NCBI GenBank assembly: GCA_002454845.1 | Contig: DKJQ01000098.1 | Coordinates: forward strand, 1-8,844 | DNA: 8,844 bases | Reading direction: 5' to 3' | Source of the DNA: Ignavibacteria bacterium UBA6688 | Lineage (GTDB): Bacteria > Bacteroidota > Ignavibacteria > UBA10030 | Shown here: piece by piece, positions 1 through 6,799 of the stretch | How positions within the stretch are numbered: the first letter of the stretch is position 1 | How the letters are laid out: each line of letters opens with the position of its first letter | Notes under the pieces: model-generated | The model's input: the letters and a program-made list of their open reading frames with translations, nothing else | What the model was told of the DNA's origin: nothing | Databases searched by the model: none | Program-made: the position numbers and the translations under genes

Positions 1-2
1 GG

Positions 3-170
3 CTGCGGAGCCTTGGGACGGGTTTCATCTCGATTTTTATGCTCCTCCACTATCCCGAAAACTACCTCCTTCTCACGCTCTGTGCTCTTTCGGCCCTGAT
101 CGATGGCGTCTATTTGTTTGTGTTTCATCGGCGCATGGCAGTCGATCATGCAACTGCAACAGGAGCGTAG
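3..170 (+). CDS. C-terminal end of a membrane protein of unknown function (5'-partial)
   Basis: An open frame enters from the left edge and stops at TAG 168-170, giving 55 residues. The first 42 or so are strongly hydrophobic and read as two closely spaced membrane segments: one around GTGFISIFMLL, then a short polar turn (HYPEN), then one around YLLLTLCALSALIDGVYLFVF. A basic FHRR follows, then a short polar tail (AVDHATATGA). The positive charges right after the last segment would place the tail in the cytoplasm by the positive-inside rule. I do not recognise the family from this fragment. The frame is chosen because it is the only one of the three forward frames here with membrane-protein composition and a stop shortly before the next gene. 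The other two forward frames either stop at once or give a composition without sense. No clear terminator follows. Confidence 0.6.
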   Translation: MRSLGTGFISIFMLLHYPENYLLLTLCALSALIDGVYLFVFHRRMAVDHATATGA

Positions 171-222
171 TCAGGGATCCGGGGTATTCAAGAAACAATT
201 TAGCGGTAAGTCCATGGTCCGT

Positions 223-249
223 TTGTTTCCCATACGCGTTTCTTATCAT
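223..249 (+). promoter_or_regulatory. Candidate promoter giving a leaderless transcript for the kinase/phosphatase gene
   Basis: TATCAT at 244-249 matches the sigma-70 -10 consensus at five of six positions. It ends five bases before the ATG at 255, so transcription would be expected to begin at or next to the A of the start codon. A weak -35 candidate, TTGTTT, lies at 223-228 with a short 15-base spacer. No purine-rich ribosome binding site occurs between 230 and 254, which fits a leaderless mRNA. The -10 and its position are read directly; promoter activity is inferred. Confidence 0.4.
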
Positions 250-254
250 CAACG

Positions 255-3200
255 ATGATCGACCTCCCGGGTTATGCAATTCTCGAGAAACTCCACGATG
301 GTGCGAACTCCCTCGTGTTCCGGGCTGTCCGCGTGCGCGATCGACAGAGCGTCGTTGTCAAATCCCTGAAAAACGTCCCGGCCAATTCGGTGGAGATGGT
401 GCGATTGAACCACGAATCAGAGATGATCAAACGGGTGAGCGCCGAGAACGTGATCCGTGTCTGGGGGATCGAGCGGGGCAACGACACGAACGCTCTTGTG
501 GTGGAGGATTTCGGCGGCGTCTCCATCAGGAAGGTTCTGGCTTCCTCGCGCATCGATGTCGAGACCACGCTCCGGTGGGCCTGCCAAATCGTCGAAGGAG
601 TGGCGAAGATCCACGAGTGCAATATCCTCCACAAGGATATCAATACGTCGAACATCGTTGTAAACGTTGAGACAGGCAAAGCCAAGATCATCGATTTTGG
701 CATCTCCTCGCTCCTGACGCGCGAGAGCCCCCGGCCCAGCACTCCCAATCTCCTCGAAGGAACCCTCCAGTATATTTCACCCGAGCAGACCGGACGCATG
801 AACCACGGCGTTGATTACCGGACCGATTTCTATTCGTTCGGCATCACGTTGTACGAAATGCTTATCGGCTGGCCCCCGTTTCAATCGGATGATCCGCTGG
901 AACTTATCCACAGCCACATGGCGCGTATCCCCCTTCCTCCGCATGGAATCAACCGCGAGATCCCGGAGATGCTTTCCGCTATCGTCATGAAGCTCCTCGC
1001 AAAAGCCCCGGAGGAACGTTATCAGAGTGCGACGGGTCTGAAGGCCGATTTGCAGCGTTGTCTTGAGGAATGGCAGCGGGACCGGCGGGTCGGGAGGTTC
1101 GACCTGGGAAGCGTTGATGTCTCGAACCGTCTGCACCTTCCTGAAAAACTCTATGGGCGTAAGGCGGATATCGAATTGCTCCTGGAGACCGTGGAGCGCG
1201 TGCGCCACGGCAGAGCGGAACTCCTGGTGATCACCGGGTTTGCCGGCATTGGAAAGTCCTCACTCGTCCATGAAGTGCATAAACCCGTTGTTGAGCATCG
1301 GGGTATTTTTGTCAGCGGCAAGTTCGAGCAGTTCAAATACAACGTCCCGTACGCGTGTATTGCGCAGGCGATCCAGGATTTGGTCCGCAACCTGTTGGCA
1401 TTGAACGAAGCGGAACTCCGCAACTGGAAGGAACGATTCCTTGCGGCCCTGGGCACCAACGGTCAGGTCATCGTCAATATCATTCCCGAGCTCGAACTCA
1501 TCCTCGGAAAACAACCAGCATTGCATCCCCTTCCTCCGGTGGAGACGCAAAACAGGTTCCACGACACCTTTCAGAATTTTCTTCGGGTCTGTGCCTCGGC
1601 TGATCATCCGCTGGTGATATTCCTCGACGACCTGCAATGGGCCGATCTCGCTTCCCTGAAACTCATCGAGGTCTTGATGGCGAATCCGGAGAACAAGTAC
1701 CTATTGCTCATCGGGGCATTGCGGGAGGAGGAAGTGCGGCAGGGAGACCCGTTGTTCGCGACGATTCAGGACATGCAACGCGCCGGCATCCCCGTGAATA
1801 GAATCACCATCCAGCCTCTGAATGTCCGGCAGGTCAACGAGTTTATCGCGGATGCCCTCCACCAGGACCCCGAGGAGACAGAGTTGCTCGCGTCCCTGGT
1901 GCATCAAAAAACGGGGGGGAATCCGTTCTTCACGGGCGAGTTCCTGAAGTCGCTGTACCAGGAAGGTACGCTGGTGCTCGACGCGGAGAAGCAATCGTGG
2001 GAGTGGGACCTTGATATCCTGAGAACGCGCGAGATCACGGATAACGTCGTGACCCTCATGACCGGGAAGATCCGGCGGCTTGCGGCGGCAACACAAAAAG
2101 CCGTTACGGCTGCAGCCTGTATCGGCGTGCGGTTCGATTTGGCGACCCTGGCGGCAGCGATGGGGCAGACGGAGGGACAAACGGCTGTCGATGTGTGGGA
2201 GGCGGTTGAGGAAGGGCTTGTCTTCCCGGTGACTGAAGCGTACAAATTTGTCCGGCAAACGGAAGACACGGAAGTGCGACAACATCTTCCCGCTGATCTT
2301 GTGGTGGCCACATATAAATTCTCACACGACCGCGTCCGGCAGGCCGCCCTCGAACTCCTCACGGACGAAGAGGAAACCCGGTTCCATCAACGGATCGGTC
2401 GGGCGCTTCTGGAGAGGATGCAGAAAGCCCCTTCGGACGAGTTGCTCTTTGATGTTGTCAATCACCTCATGGTTGCCGCCGGATTGATTGTTGATGAGCA
2501 TGAACGGGATCAATTGGCACAACTGACCTGCCGGGCAGGGTTGAGGGCCAAGGCGTCCACGGCGGTTGCGGCGGCGCTTCGGTACTTTTCAACGGGCTGT
2601 GAACTGCTGGGAAGCGGATCGTGGAAGAGACGGTATGAGCTTTCCTACACCTTGCACCTTGAAAGGGCGGAAGGCGAGGGGCTCATCGGGAATTTCACCC
2701 GCGCGGAAGAATTGTTTGATGCCCTCATTCCTTATGCCGGATCCGATGTCGACAAGGCGAAAGTCTACTCCAGAAAATCGGCTATGTACGTCCATGCTTC
2801 GGAATTAGACAAGTCCCTGGCAGCCGCTGTTGCCGGATTGAAACTCGCGGGAATCAGTCTGAATCCGAAATCCGGTACCTTGCGGGTCGCCGTGGAGCTC
2901 CTCAAGTCCCGATGGTACCTGCGCCGCGTTGGATTTCAATCGCTCGAGAGTCTCCCGCGCATGACGGATGGTCGATCGCTGATTGCCATGGAACTCCTGA
3001 TGGTCCTGAGCCGCTATGCGTACGAGACAAGCAAGGAATTCCATGGAACTATCTCGACGATCATGATCAACCTGACCCTCTCCAGGGGTTTGACCAACGC
3101 TTCATCGTTTGCCTTCGGTGTGTACGGGATCATCGTTGCCGTGGGACTGAGAAAACTGGATGAGGCTTTTGCCTGGACAAAGCTTGCAACCCGTGTGGCC

Positions 3201-5465
3201 GAACAATTCGAAGACGCCCAGATGATCGGGCGGTCCAACTTCAGCATGGCCGCGGTCCATAATCACTGGCATCATCCCATTCATACGAACTTTCCGTTGC
3301 TGGATCTGGCCGTGCGTCAACTCACGGAATCGGGGGATGTCGAGTTTGCGACCTACGCTTGCATGCACATCCTCTCCGATATGTTCTTTTCCGGACGTCC
3401 CCTGAACGAGTTTCTGGACCGTGCCAACCAGTTTCTCGAAGCAGCGCGCCGCCGAAAATTTGACGACGACGCCAAGGCCTTCATGATGGACCGTCAACTC
3501 GCGCTCTGTCTCCGGGGGGAAACAAACTCCCCGGCCACGTTCGAGACGCCGGATTTTCACGAAAGCGGGTTTCTGGAAAATCTCAGTTTGCTCCGCGTCA
3601 GCGATTTCTGGATCGCCAAGCTTCAAGCCCACACGATTCTTGGAACGTTCGACGAGGCCCTTGAGGCGATCGAGAAACTCACCCCGATCGCGCATACGCT
3701 GACCCGCCAGCCGATGGAAGCTGAATTTGCGTTCTACGCATCGCTCACCTATGCTTCGGTTATGTTCCGTGTTGACGGAGGTCGCAGGAAGACCTATCGG
3801 AAAGCCATGAGGAACAATCTCGCGAAGCTTCGCCTGTGGTCCAGCCGCTGCCCGGAGAACTTCGAGGCTCTCGCCCTCTTCGTTGAAGCCGAACTTGCCG
3901 GGGTGAACAACAATGTGCCGGGCGCCCTGGCGTTGATCGAGAAAGCGATGCTTGCCGCCAGGAAGCAGGGATTTCAGCACATCGAGGGGCTGGCGCATGA
4001 ACGCGCAGCCCGCTTTCACATCCGCCTGAGCGGCAAACCGCAAGTCGCTGACGAATTGGCGGAAGCGGTGCGGGGATTCACCCGTTGGGGCGCGCAGGGC
4101 AAAGTCCGGCTCTTGCAGCGTGAGTTTCCTGAATTTGTCACCGTCGGATCGCCGCAGACCCGCACCTCCGGAACGATGGAAACCGCCTCCACCGGAACCG
4201 CAACGACCTCACTGGACCTGACATCGGTGCTCAAGGCATCACAGGCGCTCTCCGGCGAAATCCAATTTGACCGGCTTCTGGACAGCATGATGCAGATCAT
4301 CCTTGAAAACGCCGGGGCGCAGCGGGGGGTGGTCCTCCTCGAGAGAAGCGGTGAGTTCAAAATTGAAGCGGAGGGGAACGCCCAGGACAAATCCGTCACG
4401 GTGCTCCCCTCGATCCCCGTCGAAGGAACGGAACGACTCTCGGATGCGATCGTACGCTACGTTGCCCGGACGAAAGAGTATCTCGTTCTGAATGACGCGT
4501 CGCGGGAGGGGGCGTTTACCGACGACCCGTATATCAGGCGCGTGAAAGCAAAGTCGATCCTTTGTGCGCCGATCCTGCATCAGACGAGGATGACCGGGAT
4601 CGTGTTCCTGGAGAACAACCTGACGGTGGGTGCGTTCACTCCCCAGCGGCTCGAAATTCTCCGTCTGCTCTCGGCACAGATTGCCATTTCCATTGAGAAC
4701 GCGCTTCTGCATGAAAAGGAAAAAGCATTTGTCAGGATGCAGGAGGAGATCCGTCTCGCGTCCCAGATCCAACAAAACCTCCTTCCCGTCGCGTCACCTT
4801 CCATCGCCGGATATGAAGTGGCCGGGGTCAACGTCCCTGCACAGATGGTGGGTGGAGATTATTTTGATTTCATCCCCATTCACGAAAACCGGTGGGCCAT
4901 CTGCCTGGGCGATGTTTCCGGCAAAGGACTTCCCGCGTCCCTCCTCATGGCAAATCTGCAGGCAACGCTACGGGGACAGACCATGCTCGACATTCCACCG
5001 CATGAGTGCCTCGCCCGCTCAAACCGGCTTCTCTTTCAGAGTACGAGTCCGGAGAAATTTGCCACTCTCTTCTATGGCATTCTCGATGCCGGGACCCATC
5101 GCTTCTCCTTTTCCAACGCGGGGCATGATCATCCGCATCTTCTCAAGGGGGAACAGAAGGAGATCCGGTTAAAAGCAGGAGGGATTCCGCTGGGTATGCT
5201 CCAGGAATACCGCTATGACGAGGAGGCGGTCACGCTCGAACCCGGGGACATCATCGTCATGTGCTCGGATGGAATAGCCGAGGCCATGGACGCACATGAG
5301 GATTTTTTTGGTGAAGATCGCCTCACCGCTTTGCTCCGTCAGATCCAGCATCTTCCACCACAGGATCTGGTCGAGAACATACGGAACGCCGTAAATGCCT
5401 TTGTAGGATCGACACCGCAATCGGACGACATTACGATCGTCGCACTCAAACGACTCAAAGGCTGA
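255..5465 (+). CDS. Multidomain signalling protein: Ser/Thr kinase-like, AAA ATPase, TPR-like, GAF, SpoIIE/PP2C phosphatase
   Basis: A 1736-residue, apparently cytoplasmic sensor-effector. Residues 7-270 are a Ser/Thr kinase-like domain: K36, the HKDINTSN catalytic loop (D128, N133), DFG 147-149, SPE 175-177. Residues 297-560 are an AAA_16-type ATPase: LYGR entry, Walker A GFAGIGKS (328-335), Walker B VIFLDD (454-459), and TGGNPFF (553-559). About 600-1290 is a helical, TPR-like region without catalytic motifs. A Thr/Ser-rich linker (1302-1319) leads to a GAF domain (about 1321-1485). A helix containing IQQNLLP (1505-1511) then connects to a SpoIIE/PP2C phosphatase (about 1515-1735) with GGDYFD (1533-1538), GDVSGKG (1552-1558), SDG (1671-1673) and DD (1724-1725). 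The expected metal-binding aspartates are present, so phosphatase activity is likely, with a phospho-STAS protein as the usual substrate. Kinase activity is less certain: the Gly loop keeps one glycine, and Asn130 replaces the usual Lys. Related kinase-ATPase-GAF proteins commonly end in a histidine kinase; here a phosphatase takes that place. The start fits because PGYAILEKL is the normal N terminus of this family, although no Shine-Dalgarno is present. Confidence 0.93.
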   Translation: MIDLPGYAILEKLHDGANSLVFRAVRVRDRQSVVVKSLKNVPANSVEMVRLNHESEMIKRVSAENVIRVWGIERGNDTNALVVEDFGGVSIRKVLASSRIDVETTLRWACQIVEGVAKIHECNILHKDINTSNIVVNVETGKAKIIDFGISSLLTRESPRPSTPNLLEGTLQYISPEQTGRMNHGVDYRTDFYSFGITLYEMLIGWPPFQSDDPLELIHSHMARIPLPPHGINREIPEMLSAIVMKLLAKAPEERYQSATGLKADLQRCLEEWQRDRRVGRFDLGSVDVSNRLHLPEKLYGRKADIELLLETVERVRHGRAELLVITGFAGIGKSSLVHEVHKPVVEHRGIFVSGKFEQFKYNVPYACIAQAIQDLVRNLLALNEAELRNWKERFLAALGTNGQVIVNIIPELELILGKQPALHPLPPVETQNRFHDTFQNFLRVCASADHPLVIFLDDLQWADLASLKLIEVLMANPENKYLLLIGALREEEVRQGDPLFATIQDMQRAGIPVNRITIQPLNVRQVNEFIADALHQDPEETELLASLVHQKTGGNPFFTGEFLKSLYQEGTLVLDAEKQSWEWDLDILRTREITDNVVTLMTGKIRRLAAATQKAVTAAACIGVRFDLATLAAAMGQTEGQTAVDVWEAVEEGLVFPVTEAYKFVRQTEDTEVRQHLPADLVVATYKFSHDRVRQAALELLTDEEETRFHQRIGRALLERMQKAPSDELLFDVVNHLMVAAGLIVDEHERDQLAQLTCRAGLRAKASTAVAAALRYFSTGCELLGSGSWKRRYELSYTLHLERAEGEGLIGNFTRAEELFDALIPYAGSDVDKAKVYSRKSAMYVHASELDKSLAAAVAGLKLAGISLNPKSGTLRVAVELLKSRWYLRRVGFQSLESLPRMTDGRSLIAMELLMVLSRYAYETSKEFHGTISTIMINLTLSRGLTNASSFAFGVYGIIVAVGLRKLDEAFAWTKLATRVAEQFEDAQMIGRSNFSMAAVHNHWHHPIHTNFPLLDLAVRQLTESGDVEFATYACMHILSDMFFSGRPLNEFLDRANQFLEAARRRKFDDDAKAFMMDRQLALCLRGETNSPATFETPDFHESGFLENLSLLRVSDFWIAKLQAHTILGTFDEALEAIEKLTPIAHTLTRQPMEAEFAFYASLTYASVMFRVDGGRRKTYRKAMRNNLAKLRLWSSRCPENFEALALFVEAELAGVNNNVPGALALIEKAMLAARKQGFQHIEGLAHERAARFHIRLSGKPQVADELAEAVRGFTRWGAQGKVRLLQREFPEFVTVGSPQTRTSGTMETASTGTATTSLDLTSVLKASQALSGEIQFDRLLDSMMQIILENAGAQRGVVLLERSGEFKIEAEGNAQDKSVTVLPSIPVEGTERLSDAIVRYVARTKEYLVLNDASREGAFTDDPYIRRVKAKSILCAPILHQTRMTGIVFLENNLTVGAFTPQRLEILRLLSAQIAISIENALLHEKEKAFVRMQEEIRLASQIQQNLLPVASPSIAGYEVAGVNVPAQMVGGDYFDFIPIHENRWAICLGDVSGKGLPASLLMANLQATLRGQTMLDIPPHECLARSNRLLFQSTSPEKFATLFYGILDAGTHRFSFSNAGHDHPHLLKGEQKEIRLKAGGIPLGMLQEYRYDEEAVTLEPGDIIVMCSDGIAEAMDAHEDFFGEDRLTALLRQIQHLPPQDLVENIRNAVNAFVGSTPQSDDITIVALKRLKG

Positions 5466-5485
5466 AGACCGTCAGCGTTAAGAGT

Positions 5486-5511
5486 GCAACCCGGAGTACG
5501 CAATCCGGGGT
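5486..5511 (+). repeat. Imperfect 12-base tandem repeat, also an imperfect hairpin, between the fusion gene and the ABM gene
   Basis: GCAACCCGGAGT (5486-5497) and GCAATCCGGGGT (5500-5511) match at 10 of 12 positions and are separated by two bases. Because each contains CCGG, the left ACCCGGA (5489-5495) can also pair with TCCGGGGT (5504-5511), leaving one bulged G. No T-run follows, so I do not call an intrinsic terminator. It could be an operator, a weak RNA hairpin or chance. The 9-mer ATCCGGGGT of the second copy also occurs at 177-185, upstream of the fusion gene. Confidence 0.3.
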
Positions 5512-5530
5512 GAAGAACACAAACTGGAGA

Positions 5531-5536
5531 AAGGAG
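5531..5536 (+). promoter_or_regulatory. Ribosome binding site that selects the second ATG of the ABM gene
   Basis: AAGGAG is a strong Shine-Dalgarno match. It leaves only two bases to the first in-frame ATG (5539) but eight to the second (5545). The second is therefore the likelier start. The protein repeat supports this: repeat 1 beginning MFMRLVQV at 5545 aligns with repeat 2 beginning MFVRIVSV. Confidence 0.65.
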
Positions 5537-5544
5537 CGATGCCC

Positions 5545-6297
5545 ATGTTCATGCGACTCGTTCAGGTCAAGGTACGGCCCGACATGGCCGATAGCCTTCC
5601 CCTCATGTATAGTGAGAGGATCATTCCCGCGCTGCGGAGTTCGCCCGGCTGTCTGTATGCAAGCCTGATCCGGAGTGTCGGCAACCCGGAGGAGGCAATC
5701 TCCATGACGCTCTGGGACTCTCAGCAGCATGCCGAAGAGTACGAGCAGGGAGGGCTCTTTCAGAAATTATTGGGGGAAGCACGCCCGTACCTCGCCGAGA
5801 CTTCGGAATGGAAAGTGCAACTCTCGAAAGACTTCACGCTCCAGTACCAACCGGTACCCGAGGAACCGGTCGTGAAGTCGCTTCACGTCACGGCGGATTC
5901 AGGATCCATGCTCTCCGCCGCAGACCGCGGACGCATGTTTGTACGCATCGTATCCGTTCACCTAAGAGCGGGGGCGAAGGAGGAGTTTGCCCGGTTGTAC
6001 GCAGCCGAGATCATCCCCACCCTGCTCGAGGTCAAGGGGTGCCGGTACGCGTTCCTCACAGAGGGATTGGAGGAACGAAATGAAGTGCTCTCGATTACGA
6101 TCTGGGAGACAGCCGAAGATGCGACCGCCTACGAACAAGCCGGAATTTTCCGGCATCTTCAAGCGAAAGTTGAGCATACGTATTCCGACCTTTATCTCTG
6201 GAAACTGGCCGCAGAGAAAAAGTCGGGACAGTCAGTTTCAACCACGGACGACCTCCATGTGAGAGGATACGACGTGGTAACGGGAAGCAGTTTTTAG
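5545..6297 (+). CDS. Tandem ABM-domain protein (two antibiotic biosynthesis monooxygenase-like domains)
   Basis: A 250-residue soluble protein without signal peptide or membrane segment. It has two homologous halves, residues 1-90 and 131-220. They align without a gap at an offset of 130 residues, with 29 of 90 positions identical by hand count. Shared landmarks are MFxR at the start, IIP, GCxYA, a Trp in TLW/TIW (W57, W187), YEQxG, and a terminal WK. This is the layout of the dimeric alpha-beta (ferredoxin-like) ABM fold, so one chain could form an internal pseudo-dimer. Single ABM proteins are about 100 residues and include quinol oxygenases, heme-degrading enzymes and many of unknown role. 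The N-terminal Asn typical of IsdG-type heme oxygenases is not seen in either half, so I assign no reaction. The halves are joined by a polar, Pro-containing linker (about 95-130), and the C-terminal 30 residues look disordered. The gene lies 79 bases after the fusion gene and 44 bases before the STAS gene, so co-transcription is plausible. An alternative start at 5539 would add two residues. Confidence 0.8.
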   Translation: MFMRLVQVKVRPDMADSLPLMYSERIIPALRSSPGCLYASLIRSVGNPEEAISMTLWDSQQHAEEYEQGGLFQKLLGEARPYLAETSEWKVQLSKDFTLQYQPVPEEPVVKSLHVTADSGSMLSAADRGRMFVRIVSVHLRAGAKEEFARLYAAEIIPTLLEVKGCRYAFLTEGLEERNEVLSITIWETAEDATAYEQAGIFRHLQAKVEHTYSDLYLWKLAAEKKSGQSVSTTDDLHVRGYDVVTGSSF

Positions 6298-6341
6298 TAT
6301 ATTGAAACCGTCCATTTCCACACCATGGCTTTCTCGTCTCC

Positions 6342-6695
6342 ATGATCATTCGTATACGCCACATCGACGGCATCTCGATTTTGTTCTTGAGGGGAAGCTT
6401 GATGGGGGAGATAGATTCGATTGAGGTCCGCAATGCCGTCTATACCGAGCTTCAGCGCTTGGAGAAGTTGCTGGTGTTTGACCTCGGGGGTGTTGCCCGC
6501 ATGAACAGCTCCGGTCTCGGCGTTATCATCTCCTCGATGGCTTCCGTCAGGAACGCCGGTGGGACCCTCGTTTTAGCCAATATCAACCAGCGAATCGGTC
6601 CACTCTTCCAAATCACCAACATTACACGAGTGGTGAAAGAGTACGAGACGGTCGAACGGGCCGTAGCCGCCCTGAAGCGCCGCCCGGCAAAGTAA
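6342..6695 (+). CDS. STAS-domain anti-anti-sigma factor-like protein (SpoIIAA/RsbV type)
   Basis: A 117-residue single STAS domain, the usual size for SpoIIAA/RsbV proteins. Such proteins bind an anti-sigma kinase when unphosphorylated and release it when a conserved serine is phosphorylated; SpoIIE-type phosphatases reactivate them. Visible landmarks are an N-terminal beta pair (MIIRIRHIDGISILFLRGSL), the core LLVFDLGGV (43-51), and the phosphorylation loop MNSSGLGVI (54-62). Ser57 matches the phosphorylated Ser58 of Bacillus SpoIIAA, and Asn55 stands where Asp is more common, a frequent variant. The rest (GGTLVLANI, then a helix ending in AVAAL) is standard STAS. It sits downstream of a gene encoding a SpoIIE-type phosphatase, its natural partner. 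No RsbW-like kinase gene is in the window. There is no convincing Shine-Dalgarno before the ATG. A six-codon ORF (6325-6345) ends in TGA overlapping this ATG, so coupled initiation is possible but unproven. No other in-frame start fits. Confidence 0.88.
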   Translation: MIIRIRHIDGISILFLRGSLMGEIDSIEVRNAVYTELQRLEKLLVFDLGGVARMNSSGLGVIISSMASVRNAGGTLVLANINQRIGPLFQITNITRVVKEYETVERAVAALKRRPAK

Positions 6696-6784
6696 TTCCC
6701 GCTTGAATGTCCGGGAGATAATCCCAATATTCCTTCCGGTCCAAAAACACCCCCTTCTTGATAACTGCCCCATCCTTCATCCGT

Positions 6785-6790
6785 GAGGAG
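6785..6790 (+). promoter_or_regulatory. Ribosome binding site of the M28 peptidase gene
   Basis: GAGGAG lies nine bases before the ATG at 6800. Together with the signal peptide that begins exactly there, it fixes the start. I found no convincing -35/-10 pair in the 104-base gap 6696-6799. TCCCG/CGGGA could form a 5-bp stem just after the STAS stop, but no T-run follows. Confidence 0.65.
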
Positions 6791-6799
6791 AATTTCCCT

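Noticed and set aside
777..2362. Several overlapping minus-strand open frames of 100-194 codons
   Set aside because: They overlap each other and the kinase/ATPase domains, which carry clear catalytic motifs on the + strand; no motifs appear in the antisense frames.
3102..4043. 313-codon open frame on the minus strand
   Set aside because: It lies wholly inside the helical region of the fusion gene, has no recognisable domain, and is the kind of antisense frame expected in GC-rich coding sequence. The + strand reading there continues a coherent protein.
5489..5511. Possible intrinsic terminator after the fusion gene
   Set aside because: The stem is short with a bulge and no run of T follows, so it does not meet the usual criteria.
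6275..6303. Possible promoter upstream of the STAS gene (TGGTAA and TATATT, 17-base spacer)
   Set aside because: The -10 candidate is reasonable but the -35 matches only three of six bases, and an AT-rich hexamer at the end of a gene is easily found by chance.
6758..6786. TTGATA as a -35 box for the peptidase gene
   Set aside because: The position 17 bases downstream reads CCGTGA, which is not a -10 element.
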